A stretch of DNA of 64,000 nt, from the NCBI RefSeq assembly GCF_003054555.1, contig NZ_CP026304.1:6944001-7008000 (forward strand), written 5' to 3'. The DNA is from Streptomyces lunaelactis. GTDB taxonomy: Bacteria > Actinomycetota > Actinomycetes > Streptomycetales > Streptomycetaceae. The position numbers and the translations under genes were made by a program. The notes beneath the pieces were generated by a model, which saw only the letters and a list, made by a program, of their open reading frames with translations, was not told the DNA's origin and did no database searches. Shown here piece after piece: positions 52,814 through 61,987 of this stretch; position 1 is the first letter of the stretch, and the number at the start of each line of letters is the position of its first letter.

Positions 52814-53842
52814 TCAACCGATGAAAGCCGGTGCCAAGGCCCCGCTCGCCAGCTGTTTTGGTGCCCCGCTGCCATCGGCGGGCACGGTCCACAGGTCCGT
52901 CCCGAATTTCCCGGGCCTGGCATAGACGAGGGTTGTGTCGGCGGCCCACACCGCCTGGTCGTCGATGTTGCTGTGTTCGGCCGTTGCCGTCTCGGCCATG
53001 GTCCGCAGGTCCAGCACATACAGTCGCCAGGGCGAGTCGGCCGGCAGGCCGGGCACCCGCTTCTTGTAGGCGATCCGGGTGCCGTCCGGAGAGAGCGAGG
53101 GGCATTCCACATTGCTGTGCACAGTGGTCAGCGTTTTCGCCGCGATGTCGCCTGCCGCCAGATAGGTCTGCCCGCGGGTGGACACCGTGGCGTAGAAGTG
53201 GTCATCGTCGGCGAAGGTCACGCCCCAGACGTTCACATCGAGGGATCGGTACCCATGGCCGTCCACCTTCAGGTCGTACTCCTCCAGGTTGTCCTGCAGC
53301 TTCCATGTGCGGGTGTCCAGGATGGATGTGCGCGTGGAGAAGGCTGTGTCGCCGTACGAGTGCCCCTTGACGAAGACCGTCCATGCGACCAGGTGCCCTG
53401 ACGGCGAGACCCGGGCCCGGCTGGGGACCCCTGCCAGTGGGTAGCTGCGACGTTCGTTCAGCCCCTCGTCGAGGACCACCGCTCGGTAGCTGTTCTGCAG
53501 CGGCCCTTGGGCGCCCCGCAGACAGATCCCGGTGCCGCCCGCGGCGAAGAAGCGCAGGCACTTCACCCCCGACGTAGCGCGCTGTGCGGCGGGCCGTTCG
53601 GCAGGCACCGAGGCGAGTTCGTCGCGGTGTGGGCCGTAGGCCGTACTGCGGAAGATCATGCGCCGCCCCGCGCCTGCAGGCGCGGCCAGCGACACCCGGC
53701 CGTCCGCGACTGCCGGTCCGCCCGGCTGCGGACGACTGCGGCGGTCGGCCCGTTCGGCGGCGTGGTGCACGGCGAAGGCGGCGACCGAACCCAGTACGAG
53801 AACGGCGGTGAGCAAAGTGAGAAGGCGGCTCTTGCGGGTCAT
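52814..53842 (-). CDS. membrane-anchored TolB-like beta-propeller protein
   Basis: 342 aa. N-terminal helix (L-L-T-L-L-T-A-V-L-V-L-G-S-V-A-A-F-A-V) then a propeller with repeated strands: R-A-R-V-S-P-S-G-H-L-V-A-W-T, S-L-S-P-D-G-T-R-I-A-Y-K, D-L-W-T-V-P-A-D-G-S-G-A-P-K-Q-L. Lies 100 bp downstream of the MFS gene in the same direction, so likely one unit. ATG 53842 follows AAAGG. Binding partner unknown. Confidence 0.78.
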   Translation of the reverse strand: MTRKSRLLTLLTAVLVLGSVAAFAVHHAAERADRRSRPQPGGPAVADGRVSLAAPAGAGRRMIFRSTAYGPHRDELASVPAERPAAQRATSGVKCLRFFAAGGTGICLRGAQGPLQNSYRAVVLDEGLNERRSYPLAGVPSRARVSPSGHLVAWTVFVKGHSYGDTAFSTRTSILDTRTWKLQDNLEEYDLKVDGHGYRSLDVNVWGVTFADDDHFYATVSTRGQTYLAAGDIAAKTLTTVHSNVECPSLSPDGTRIAYKKRVPGLPADSPWRLYVLDLRTMAETATAEHSNIDDQAVWAADTTLVYARPGKFGTDLWTVPADGSGAPKQLASGALAPAFIG

Positions 53843-53942
53843 CAGGCACTGCCTTTCCGATGGGGCCGAGCCGGCCATTCGCAGGGTTGGCCCACCCAGG
53901 GGTGTCGGGTGCGGGAGAAGCCAGGGCGGCTCGGCAATGGCG

Positions 53943-55232
53943 TCACGAAGCGCTCTCCGTCGTCACCCGGCTGCCGCTGAGGCGCAGTACGACCATCGCG
54001 GCCGCTGTGCACACAGCGAGCGCACCCGTGGCGGTGGCAAGTGCGATGCCGGTGCCCCAGGCGGACCAGAGAGCACCGAAGACGAGTGAGCCGGTGAAGC
54101 GGGCCAGCGCCTGGCCCGTACCGACCAGGGCGAGTCCCGTGCCGCGCTGGGCCGGAGGGAGGATGTCGGCCGCGGCCGCAGCCAGCACGCCGTCGGTGGC
54201 GGCATAAAACGCCCCGTGCAACACGAGCACCGGCAGGACCCCCGTCCAACCGGCTGAGAGAGGCACCAGCAGCAATCCGTACCCAACGAGCAGCAGGAGA
54301 TGGCCCATGAGAAAGAGCCGGCGTCGGCCGATCCGGTCGGCGGCCGCGCCCAGCGGCACGGCGAGCACCAGAAATGCTGCGGCAGTGCCCAGCGGAAGCA
54401 GGGGCAGGAGATGCCCGGGAAGACCGAGTTGGCGCTGGATCAGCAAGTACAGGAAGGAGTCGCTGACTGTGGTCAGCCCCAGCAGTGCCGCGCAGCCGGT
54501 CAGACGCCGCAGTCCACGCAACCGCAGCAGCCCCAACGCGGCCCGCCATCCGCGCTCTTGCCCGGACGGCCGGGCAGCACCGGGCACTGTCCCCCGGTGC
54601 CCGGGGACGAAGAGCAGCAGGATCAGCACACCCAGTGCGGCAATGCACCCGCTCACCGCGAACACCGCGTCGTAGCCGTCAACCGTCAGGTACAGCAGGG
54701 CGAAAGCGACCAGGGGTCCGAGCAGCGCCCCGGTGGTGTCCATGGCCCTGTGCGCACCGAATGCCCGGCCCCGCTGTGCGGGCTCGGTTGCCAGCGAGAT
54801 CATGGCGTCCCTGGGGGCGGTGCGCAGCCCCTTACCGGTGCGGTCCACCGCCAACACGGCACCGATGAGCGGCCCGGTATGGACGAGCAGGAGCAGTGGC
54901 TTGCACAGGGCGGACAGCCCGTATCCCGCGGCGGCCACGGTCTTGTGGCGGTTTCCGCCCTGGTCGCCGAGGCGTCCGCCGAGCAGCCGTACCAGCGCGC
55001 TGGCCCCGTTGTAGATCCCGTCCAGGAAGCCGAAGCCGAGCGGGGACAGGCCGAGCCCGGTCACCAGGTACAGCGGCATGATGGCGGTGACCATCTCCGA
55101 CGACACATCGGTGACCAGGCTGACGGTCCCGAGCGCCAGCACGGTGCCGGGCACGGCGGACCGCCGTCCAAAGCCGGTGCGGTTGGGCGGTGGAGGAGTA
55201 CTCCGACTGTCAGCGAGGTACAACGGCGTCAC
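53943..55232 (-). CDS. MFS transporter
   Basis: 429 aa, about 12 membrane helices. Resembles the MFS group with S-L-V-T-D-V-S-S-E-M-V-T-A-I-M-P-L-Y-L at the start, the cytoplasmic-loop motif G-G-R-L-G-D-Q-G-G-N-R-H-K, and D-R-T-G-K-G-L-R-T-A-P-R-D-A-M-I-S (a conserved loop in this subgroup). Second-half loop P-L-G-A-A-A-D-R-I-G-R-R. Substrate unknown; efflux is the usual role. First gene of the MFS/propeller pair. Confidence 0.88.
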   Translation of the reverse strand: MTPLYLADSRSTPPPPNRTGFGRRSAVPGTVLALGTVSLVTDVSSEMVTAIMPLYLVTGLGLSPLGFGFLDGIYNGASALVRLLGGRLGDQGGNRHKTVAAAGYGLSALCKPLLLLVHTGPLIGAVLAVDRTGKGLRTAPRDAMISLATEPAQRGRAFGAHRAMDTTGALLGPLVAFALLYLTVDGYDAVFAVSGCIAALGVLILLLFVPGHRGTVPGAARPSGQERGWRAALGLLRLRGLRRLTGCAALLGLTTVSDSFLYLLIQRQLGLPGHLLPLLPLGTAAAFLVLAVPLGAAADRIGRRRLFLMGHLLLLVGYGLLLVPLSAGWTGVLPVLVLHGAFYAATDGVLAAAAADILPPAQRGTGLALVGTGQALARFTGSLVFGALWSAWGTGIALATATGALAVCTAAAMVVLRLSGSRVTTESAS

Positions 55233-56151
55233 TTCCTGGCGCGGGCCGTCCGTGGGTCAATCAGCGTGATGTGCGGGAACCGCTGTGTCGAGCCCCTGGA
55301 GTCAGGAGACTGCCGCGGGTTCCGACCAGCCGGGCCGGGGCGAACACGATGGCATCACCTCTCATGCAGCACGCCGGGAAAGCCTCACGGGTGGCGTAGG
55401 CGTATGCAATGGAGGGCCCCGGACGCAGGGTGCCTGCCTGCGACGCCATTGAATGGAACGGAAATTGAACGGAAAGACAATGGATGGAACGGAACGCGTG
55501 GAACGAGCCGGCGGATCCTGAAGAACGATCCGATCCTGAGCCTCGAACTGTCCGACGAACGGGCGCTGTCCGACCAAGCGGGGACAGGTAACTCATGCCG
55601 CGAGGTCCCTGGGGGGCGGGATCACAGCCCCCGCTCCGGCTGCCAGTCGACTGCGACGAACGCTTCTGAGGCGACGTCAGGCGTCGGCGGGAGCAGGCGC
55701 GTTCGGCGGGCCTGCGCCACAAGAGCGATCCTGGCGGCACCCACCGCCCGAGGAGACCAGCGCCCGAGGAGGCCACCGCCCGCACGGCCGCCCTTTCGGG
55801 CAGAACGATCAAAGCCGTGCGCCGTGTTGGGGTGCGCGGCTGCCGTCGAACCAGATCACCTGGGTAAAGACACGCCTAACACTTCGTTGCGCTATGCGAA
55901 TTCGAGGGCACCTATTGAAACAGTCTGGGCAGGGGAATAAAGTACGGCCGACCGATACCCAGGCCGGCAGTGGCGTGGCGGCGGAAACCGCCACATTCGC
56001 GTACTGGCTCCACCCCTTGCACCGGTGACAGACGCGCGACGTGCCCGCAATCGAGGGCCGGCCGCGCCCCCCAAGGCCCTGGTGAGCCAACCACCCTGGG
56101 GCCAACATCCCCCTATCGTCATGCACGCGGCCCCCCACGAGGAGTGGAGAC
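55233..56151. other. long intergenic region with repeated decamers
   Basis: No credible gene on either strand in ~900 bp. Three decamers TGGAACGGAA / TTGAACGGAA / TGGAACGGAA start at 55454, 55465 and 55485, with GTGGAACG at 55499. Composition drops toward lower GC around 55850-55950. The phosphatase gene's ribosome site (GGAGTGGAG) ends the region. Possibly a former insertion or gene remnant; no transposase recognised. Confidence 0.4.
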
Positions 56152-57786
56152 ATGGCTGGCTCCCGTAGACGCAGACCGTTCAGGCTTCTGTGCTGGTTGA
56201 TCACGCCGATGGCGTTGCTCGTAGCGTTCGTCGCTGTACCTTCGGCTTCGGCCGCTACGGACACGATCACCCTTGACAAGACGACGTACATGCAAGGGAA
56301 CACGATCAACGTCACGTACACCACCACAGCCAACAACAACAACTGGGTGGGCATCTACAAGGCGGGTGACGCTCCCGGATCGGCCACCGCGGTCAAGTGG
56401 GCGTATGCCAATAGTTCCTCGGGGACGCTGACCTTCGCAGGCAGCGGTGCCCCGGGCACGACCGAGGGGGACAGCAATCAGGCAGCAGGCACCACCCTGG
56501 TTCCGGGGGAGTATGTGGCCTACCTCCTGTGGAACAACGGCTACTCCCAACTGGCCAACCGCCACTTCTGGGTGGGGCCTACGCTGAGCCTGGACAAGTC
56601 CAGCTACGCGGCCGGGGAAACCGTCACAGCCAAGTACAGCGTGCCGGACCAGTGGGGACCCAAGAACAACTGGATCGGCATCTACAAAGAGAATGACACG
56701 CCCGGATCAGGTAGCTCCGTCGTGTGGAAGTACGCGACCGGCGCCTCGGGGGCGGTGACCCTCTCGACGAGCGGCCTGGCGTCCGGGGGCTATGTGGCCT
56801 ACTACCTGTACAACGACGGATACAGCACGGACCTGGCCACTGACCCCAAGCTCGGCGATCTGTACAGCGTGCCGGTGCACTTCTACGTCGGTTCGCCCCC
56901 CGCGACGGCAGGCAAGGTTCCGGCGCTGGACCACGTCTTCATGGTCATGATGGAGAACAAGGCGCCCAGCGACATCTTCGGCACAAGCAACAACAAGCCC
57001 AACTGCGCCTCTCCCAGCACGGCGCCCGCGCCCTACCTGTCCCAGCTCGCCTGCGCCAACGTCTCGCTCACGAACTCGCACGGCCTCATGCACCCGAGCG
57101 ACCCCAACTACGTCGCACTGGCCTCCGCCCAACTGGGCATTCAAGGCAACAACCTCTCCTACGTGCACAGCGTCGGAGGCACCAACACGAAGCACCTCGG
57201 CTCGATCACCGAGGATGCGGGCAAGACGTGGAAGGGCTACATCGAGGGCACGAGCAGCAGCTGCGACCTCACGCCCAACGGCCCGTACGACCCCGACAAC
57301 CTGCCGTTCCTCTACTTCAAGGGCGTGGGGAACGACACCACGTACTGCCAGAACCATCTGAAGCCGATCTCGCAGTTCTGGACGGACCTCAGGTCCACGT
57401 CGACCACACCCAATTACGTGTGGTTCGTGCCCAACAGCAACAACACCATGCACAACAACTGCAGCCCCAACATCCAGACGTGCGTGAGCGCCGGTGACAA
57501 CTGGATGAAGAACAACCTGCCGACGCTCCTGAACTCCCCGGCGTTCAAAACGCAGAAGTCGCTGCTCATCATCACCTGGGACGAGGACAGGTACTGGACG
57601 TCCGCCAACCCCATTCCCACGATCCTCGTCGGCTCCCCGAACCTGCTGAAGGCGGCGGGATCGACGTCGAACACCTACTACAACCACTACAACGTGACCC
57701 GGACGGTCGAGGATGCGCTCGGCCTGACCCGCATGACCGCCAACGACACGAACGCCATCCCGATCTACGACATCTGGGCCTCGTAA
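56152..57786 (+). CDS. secreted phosphoesterase (acid phosphatase family) with two N-terminal beta-sandwich repeats
   Basis: 544 aa. Signal peptide ~1-35 (R-R-R-R-P-F-R, hydrophobic core, A-S-A-A). Two homologous ~110-residue modules follow, each with N-N-W-V/I-G-I-Y-K then D-x-P-G-S and a G-x-Y-V-A-Y strand. From ~265 an AcpA/phosphoesterase catalytic domain reads D-H-V-F-M-V-M-M-E-N-K, S-H-G-L-M-H-P-S-D-P-N-Y, I-I-T-W-D-E-D. It hydrolyses phosphate esters outside the cell. Asn-rich and slightly lower in GC than its neighbours. No PHO-box-like direct repeat was found upstream. Confidence 0.85.
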   Translation: MAGSRRRRPFRLLCWLITPMALLVAFVAVPSASAATDTITLDKTTYMQGNTINVTYTTTANNNNWVGIYKAGDAPGSATAVKWAYANSSSGTLTFAGSGAPGTTEGDSNQAAGTTLVPGEYVAYLLWNNGYSQLANRHFWVGPTLSLDKSSYAAGETVTAKYSVPDQWGPKNNWIGIYKENDTPGSGSSVVWKYATGASGAVTLSTSGLASGGYVAYYLYNDGYSTDLATDPKLGDLYSVPVHFYVGSPPATAGKVPALDHVFMVMMENKAPSDIFGTSNNKPNCASPSTAPAPYLSQLACANVSLTNSHGLMHPSDPNYVALASAQLGIQGNNLSYVHSVGGTNTKHLGSITEDAGKTWKGYIEGTSSSCDLTPNGPYDPDNLPFLYFKGVGNDTTYCQNHLKPISQFWTDLRSTSTTPNYVWFVPNSNNTMHNNCSPNIQTCVSAGDNWMKNNLPTLLNSPAFKTQKSLLIITWDEDRYWTSANPIPTILVGSPNLLKAAGSTSNTYYNHYNVTRTVEDALGLTRMTANDTNAIPIYDIWAS

Positions 57787-57925
57787 CCGGGCGTCTCACC
57801 ACGTCCTGGTGAAACTCCCCACCCGCGCCACCGGCATCGACGCCAAGCTCGATGCCGGTGCCGCGGGCATGTCCGCCCAACGGTCCTCGGGATTGGGGCT
57901 ATGCGCCACATCGATACTTATGGGG

Positions 57926-58879
57926 TCACGGGTGCGGTGACTCCGCGGACCATGATGGCGGGGCGCTCTCCGGGTCGGCCGGGTCGCCGCCCGTGAGGTG
58001 GGCTCGGGCGTAGGTGCGGAACGCCGTCACGAGGCCGTTGCGCTCGTGGGTGCGGGTGGCCAGGACGACGTGGCTGGGCTCGACGCCCTCAAGGGGGACC
58101 GTGGTGAGGTCTGGGCGCAGGGTGTGGGTGTGGACGTGGGTGGAGATGGTGACGGCCTGCCCGGCGGCGATGAGTTCGAACTTGTCCTCGACGGTCTCGG
58201 CGACGGGGCCGTCGGGTGCCGGGCGTCCGTCGGGCCGGGGGTCGATGCGCCAGAACGCGCTCACGAGCGGGTCGGCCCCCCGCACTTGGGGCAGGGGCTC
58301 GTCGGCGATGTCGTCCAGGGTGACCGATTCCTTGCCGGCCAGCCGGTGGTCCAGAGACACCACCAGTACCCGTGGCTCGTCGTAGAGCTTTGTCACGTCC
58401 AGGCCGTCGTCCGGGAACGGCAGCCGGGCGACCACAGCGTCCACGCGGTGGTCCAGCAGCGCCGGGCGGGGTTCGTCCCCGGCCAGGTGCAGGGTTCGCA
58501 CGTCGGCGTCGGGGTGCCGGTGGCGTAGCTCGCGCACGGCCGGAGTGACGATGATGCCCGGCGTGTAGCCGATGTTGATACGGCTGGGCCGGGCGGCTGC
58601 CCGGGTGCGTGCCGCGGCCTGGTCGGCGGATCGCAGCAACGCGGTGGCCAGCGGCAGGAAGACCTCGCCGGCCGGCGTGAGGTGGTTGCCCTGGGGCGTG
58701 CGCTCGAACAGGCGGGCGCCCAGTTGCTCTTCGAGGCGGTGGATCTGCCGGCTCAGGGACGGCTGGGTGGTGTGGAGGGCTTCGGCGGCGCGGCCGAAGT
58801 GCAGATACTCGGCCACGACGGTGAAGCACCACACAAGCCGCAGATCGAAGATCGTCGGAGGCGGTGGCGAGTCGGGCAC
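57926..58879 (-). CDS. LysR-family transcriptional regulator
   Basis: 317 aa. N-terminal winged HTH (F-T-V-V-A-E-Y-L-H-F-G-R-A-A-E-A-L-H-T-T-Q-P-S-L-S-R-Q-I) and a type-2 periplasmic-binding-like effector domain from ~90 (I-N-I-G-Y-T-P-G-I-I). GTG 58879 is supported by TACGCT ending 6 bases upstream (leaderless) and by HTH alignment. Divergent from the SDR gene, which it probably controls through the T-N11-A palindrome between them. Confidence 0.9.
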   Translation of the reverse strand: MPDSPPPPTIFDLRLVWCFTVVAEYLHFGRAAEALHTTQPSLSRQIHRLEEQLGARLFERTPQGNHLTPAGEVFLPLATALLRSADQAAARTRAAARPSRINIGYTPGIIVTPAVRELRHRHPDADVRTLHLAGDEPRPALLDHRVDAVVARLPFPDDGLDVTKLYDEPRVLVVSLDHRLAGKESVTLDDIADEPLPQVRGADPLVSAFWRIDPRPDGRPAPDGPVAETVEDKFELIAAGQAVTISTHVHTHTLRPDLTTVPLEGVEPSHVVLATRTHERNGLVTAFRTYARAHLTGGDPADPESAPPSWSAESPHP

Positions 58880-58939
58880 CGTTCCAGCGTAGCCCTCACG
58901 CGGCCCGTCAACGCCGCCGTGACCGCCGTGAGCATGGCG

Positions 58940-58954
58940 ATACACGCGGCGTAT
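58940..58954. promoter_or_regulatory. LysR-type T-N11-A box between lysR and SDR
   Basis: ATACACGCGGCGTAT: outer ATAC/GTAT arms give the T-N11-A pattern of LysR operators, 61 bases upstream of the regulator and ~128 upstream of the SDR. Confidence 0.55.
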
Positions 58955-59081
58955 GGCCCCTTACGAAACATTCAATGGACCTGCCGTGCCCTGTCGCCGC
59001 AGAGTGGGATCACCGGCCGGGCGCCGTCCGAGCGCCCCATCGGGCTGGTTCTTGATCCCTCTGTCCAAGGAGTGCACCGCC

Positions 59082-59954
59082 ATGCGTGTCTTCGTCACCG
59101 GCGCGTCCGGGTTCATCGGTTCCGCCCTCGTGCCCGATCTCATCGCCGCGGGTCATCAGGTCGTCGGTCTCGCCCGCTCGGATGCCTCGGCGGCTGCCCT
59201 GACCGCCGTCGGCGCCGAGGTGCGCCGCGGCACGGTGGAGGACCTCGACAGCCTGCGCGCCGGGGCCGCCGAGTCCGAGGGAGTCATCCACCTGGCGTTC
59301 AACCACGACTTCACGCAGCACGAGGCCGCGGCGCGCGCCGAACTGCGCGCCATCGAAACGTTCGGCGATGCGCTTGAGGGATCGGACCGGCCGCTGGTCA
59401 TCGCCACCGGGGGGCCCGTGGGGACCGAGCAGGACGCGCCGCCCGCGTCGGCGAGCCCCCGGAACGCCGGCGCCCTGGCAGCGCTCGCCCTCGCGGAGCG
59501 CGGCGTGCGCTCGTCCATCGTGCGGCTCGCGCCGACGGTCCACGACCAGAGCAAGCGCGGCCTCGTCGGACGGCTGGTCGACATCGCCCGCGAGAAGGGC
59601 GTCTCGGGCTACCTCGGCGACGGGTTCAACCGCTGGCCCTCGGTACACCGACTTGATGCCGCGCGCCTGTTCCGCCTGGCGGTGGAGAAGGCACCGGCGG
59701 GATCGGTGCTGCACGGCGTCGGTGAGGAGGGCGTGGCCATCCGCGCCGTCGCCGAGGTCATCGGCCGCCACTTGAACGTGCCGGTGACCGCCGTCGCTGC
59801 CGAGGACGCGGGTGCCCACTTCGGCTTCCTGTCCCGCCTCATCGGGCTCGACATGCAGGCCTCGAACGCGCTGACCCGCGAACTGCTGGGCTGGCAGCCG
59901 ACCCACCCCGGGCTCATCGACGACCTCGACAACGGCCATCACTTCGACAGCTGA
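59082..59954 (+). CDS. NAD-dependent epimerase/dehydratase-type SDR
   Basis: 290 aa. N-terminal V-F-V-T-G-A-S-G-F-I-G-S-A-L (G-x-x-G-x-x-G), A-R-S-D-A-S-A-A after strand 2, and an atypical-SDR C-terminal lid. It lacks a clear Y-x-x-x-K catalytic pair at the usual place, so the reaction is uncertain. ATG 59082 has AAGGAG ten bases upstream. Likely target of the divergent LysR regulator. Confidence 0.82.
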   Translation: MRVFVTGASGFIGSALVPDLIAAGHQVVGLARSDASAAALTAVGAEVRRGTVEDLDSLRAGAAESEGVIHLAFNHDFTQHEAAARAELRAIETFGDALEGSDRPLVIATGGPVGTEQDAPPASASPRNAGALAALALAERGVRSSIVRLAPTVHDQSKRGLVGRLVDIAREKGVSGYLGDGFNRWPSVHRLDAARLFRLAVEKAPAGSVLHGVGEEGVAIRAVAEVIGRHLNVPVTAVAAEDAGAHFGFLSRLIGLDMQASNALTRELLGWQPTHPGLIDDLDNGHHFDS

Positions 59955-60376
59955 CCTCGCGCTCTCACGGAGCCGGCCGTCCGGGATGTGATCAGCAAGG
60001 CGAAAAGTGCGCCTGAGCATGGTCGGGGACTGGCTCGGGCTCGGTGGTCTGTGAGGGCTCCGTCTCCAGCCCCGCCCGTCACACCGTGCGTGTCCTCTTC
60101 TCCGCACACGGCTTACCGGCATCGTTCACCGGCCGGCACGGGCAGCCACCCTCGCGATTTCGCCTGATCCAGGCGTTCTATCGCTGCAGGTCTCCCCGGA
60201 AAGCCTGTTGTCCCCGCCGGACTCCGGCGGGGACAATCCGGCCCCCCCCAACTGGCCAACCTCACGGGATGGATCCGCTGCGGGGTGGGGAGCAACAAGG
60301 CGGCACAGTGCCGGTACCTGCGTACCCATCGGTCCCCACCGGGAACAATCCGGCCCGGCCTGTAGTTCCGCCGGTC
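59955..60376. other. intergenic with strong hairpin
   Basis: No gene recognised. A perfect 14-bp inverted repeat TTGTCCCCGCCGGA / TCCGGCGGGGACAA around one base lies at 60208-60236 and could end the SDR transcript. The 12-mer ACAATCCGGCCC directly after it (60233) recurs at 60345, close to the PhzF start. Confidence 0.55.
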
Positions 60377-61243
60377 ATGACGACGAAGCCTGAGGTCCTG
60401 CGCTACACCGCCTTCTCCAGCGACCCCGAGGGAGGCAATCCCGCCGGAGTCGTCCTCGACGCATCGGGGCTCGGCGACGCCGACATGCTCTCCATCGCCG
60501 CCGACCTCGGGTACAGCGAGTCCGCGTTCCTGTCCGCGCCGCCCGCGGGGCTCGGCGGGGAGCCCGGACGGGCGTTCACCATCCGGTACTTCAGCCCCAA
60601 AGCCGAGGTGCCGTTCTGCGGTCACGCCACGGTCGCCACCGCCATTGCCCTCGGCGAGCGCATCGGAACCGGCGACCTCCTGTTCGCGACCCGCGCGGGG
60701 ACGGTGCCGGTGACCGTGAGCGAAGAGGGCGGGACGCTGCGGGCCGCACTCACCACGGTCGAGCCGCACAGCGAGGACATCGCGGATGTGGACCTGGCCG
60801 AGGCGCTGGCCGCTCTGGACTGGCCGGCCGCCGATCTGGATCCCGCGCTGCCGCCCCGAATCGCCTTTGCCGGCGCCCGGCATCTGGTGCTCGCCGCCGC
60901 GACCCGTGAGCGGCTGGCGGATCTGGCGTACGACTTCGAACGCCTTGAAGCCCTGATGCGCCGTCTCGATCTGACCACGGTGCAGTTGGTGTGGCGGGAG
61001 TCGGAGAACGTCTTCCACGTGCGCGACCCGTTCCCGGTGGGCGGCGTGGTAGAGGACCCGGCGACGGGTGCGGCGGCAGGCGCGTTCGGCGCGTACGCCC
61101 GCGAACTCGGCCTGGTCCCCGAGGCAGCGGTCCTCACCCTCCACCAGGGCGAGGACATGGGGCGTCCGGGGGTGCTGACCGTGGAACTGCGCGAGGGCGA
61201 CACGCGGGTGCGGGTGACCGGGACGGGGACACGGATCGCCTGA
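60377..61243 (+). CDS. PhzF-family isomerase
   Basis: 288 aa. Diaminopimelate-epimerase-like fold of the phenazine-biosynthesis PhzF group: G-N-P-A-G-V-V, the acidic catalytic residue in D-L-G-Y-S-E-S-A-F, I-R-Y-F-S-P-K-A-E-V-P-F-C-G-H-A-T-V-A, and V-E-D-P-A-T-G-A-A-A-G near 225. No phenazine genes are nearby, so the substrate is unknown. ATG 60377 is where homology begins. Confidence 0.87.
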   Translation: MTTKPEVLRYTAFSSDPEGGNPAGVVLDASGLGDADMLSIAADLGYSESAFLSAPPAGLGGEPGRAFTIRYFSPKAEVPFCGHATVATAIALGERIGTGDLLFATRAGTVPVTVSEEGGTLRAALTTVEPHSEDIADVDLAEALAALDWPAADLDPALPPRIAFAGARHLVLAAATRERLADLAYDFERLEALMRRLDLTTVQLVWRESENVFHVRDPFPVGGVVEDPATGAAAGAFGAYARELGLVPEAAVLTLHQGEDMGRPGVLTVELREGDTRVRVTGTGTRIA

Positions 61244-61379
61244 CGCCTGCTGAGTCTGCCTGCGGGTACCCGGAGGTAGCCCGCCACCATGGTGTTCGAC
61301 GGCATACGTGAATTGCCCGGGCCGCCGGCAGCCGTCACCAGCTGAGGGCAGGGGCGACCCGCTCGATAGGGTCGACCCC

Positions 61380-61966
61380 ATGCCCGCGCCTTCCATCCTC
61401 CGTGACGTCTTCCATGCCTTGCGTGCCGAGCTGGGCGAGGAGGACACCGGCATCACCTTCGACAACGGTCCGCTCCCGCTCGACCGGATCGACGTCATGG
61501 TCTACGGAGCGCGGCGGCCCCTTTGACTGCCACCGTGTTCGCGACGGTCGGGATGTCGGTCGAGCCCATGGCGCCGCGTGACGGCCGGGCCGGCGGCAGG
61601 GCCGAGCTCCGACTGGTCCGGCAGGGCGCCGTGGAACCGCGTGATCAGGGACTCATCGCCAGGCAACTGGCGAATCTGGCGACGTATCCCTGGACGGTCG
61701 GGCGGCCGCTCGGCTGGGGCGAGACCGTGAGCTTCGACGACGACGTTCCGACCTTCCCCGGCTGCCGCAGTGTCTTCCTGGCCGGACCGTGGGAGTACGG
61801 ACAAGCAGGCTCGATCGACACCACGACGGAGCCCGTGCGGGTGATCAACGTCGTGCCGATCAGCGACGCGGAACGGACTCGGGCGCTGTCGGCCCGGCCG
61901 GAGGCGTTCTTCAGTGAACTGCTCGATGCGCGAGACGTCTTCGCGCCGCCTGCTGCGAAGGGATGA
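61380..61966 (+). pseudogene. suppressor-of-fused (SUFU)-domain protein, frameshifted
   Basis: The first 48 residues from ATG 61380 (D-V-F-H-A-L-R-A-E-L-G, L-D-R-I-D-V-M-V-Y-G-A-R-R-P-L) end at TGA 61524-61526. The remainder (T-V-F-A-T-V-G-M-S-V-E-P-M, N-L-A-T-Y-P-W-T, F-L-A-G-P-W-E-Y-G, I-N-V-V-P-I-S-D-A-E-R) continues in the -1 frame to 61966. TAGGGT 7 bases upstream of the ATG suggests a leaderless start. SUFU-like proteins often serve as immunity factors. Sequence error or true mutation cannot be separated here. Confidence 0.7.
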
Positions 61967-61987
61967 CGGCGGTCCCGGGCCCCTCCG

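Noticed and set aside
55261..55812. 183-codon minus-strand frame as a transposase remnant
   Set aside because: No DDE-type motifs or terminal repeats recognised; composition is not coding-like.
61507..61530. programmed -1 frameshift in the SUFU gene
   Set aside because: The C4T3 run is not in X-XXY-YYZ phase and no downstream stem was evident; listed as pseudogene instead.
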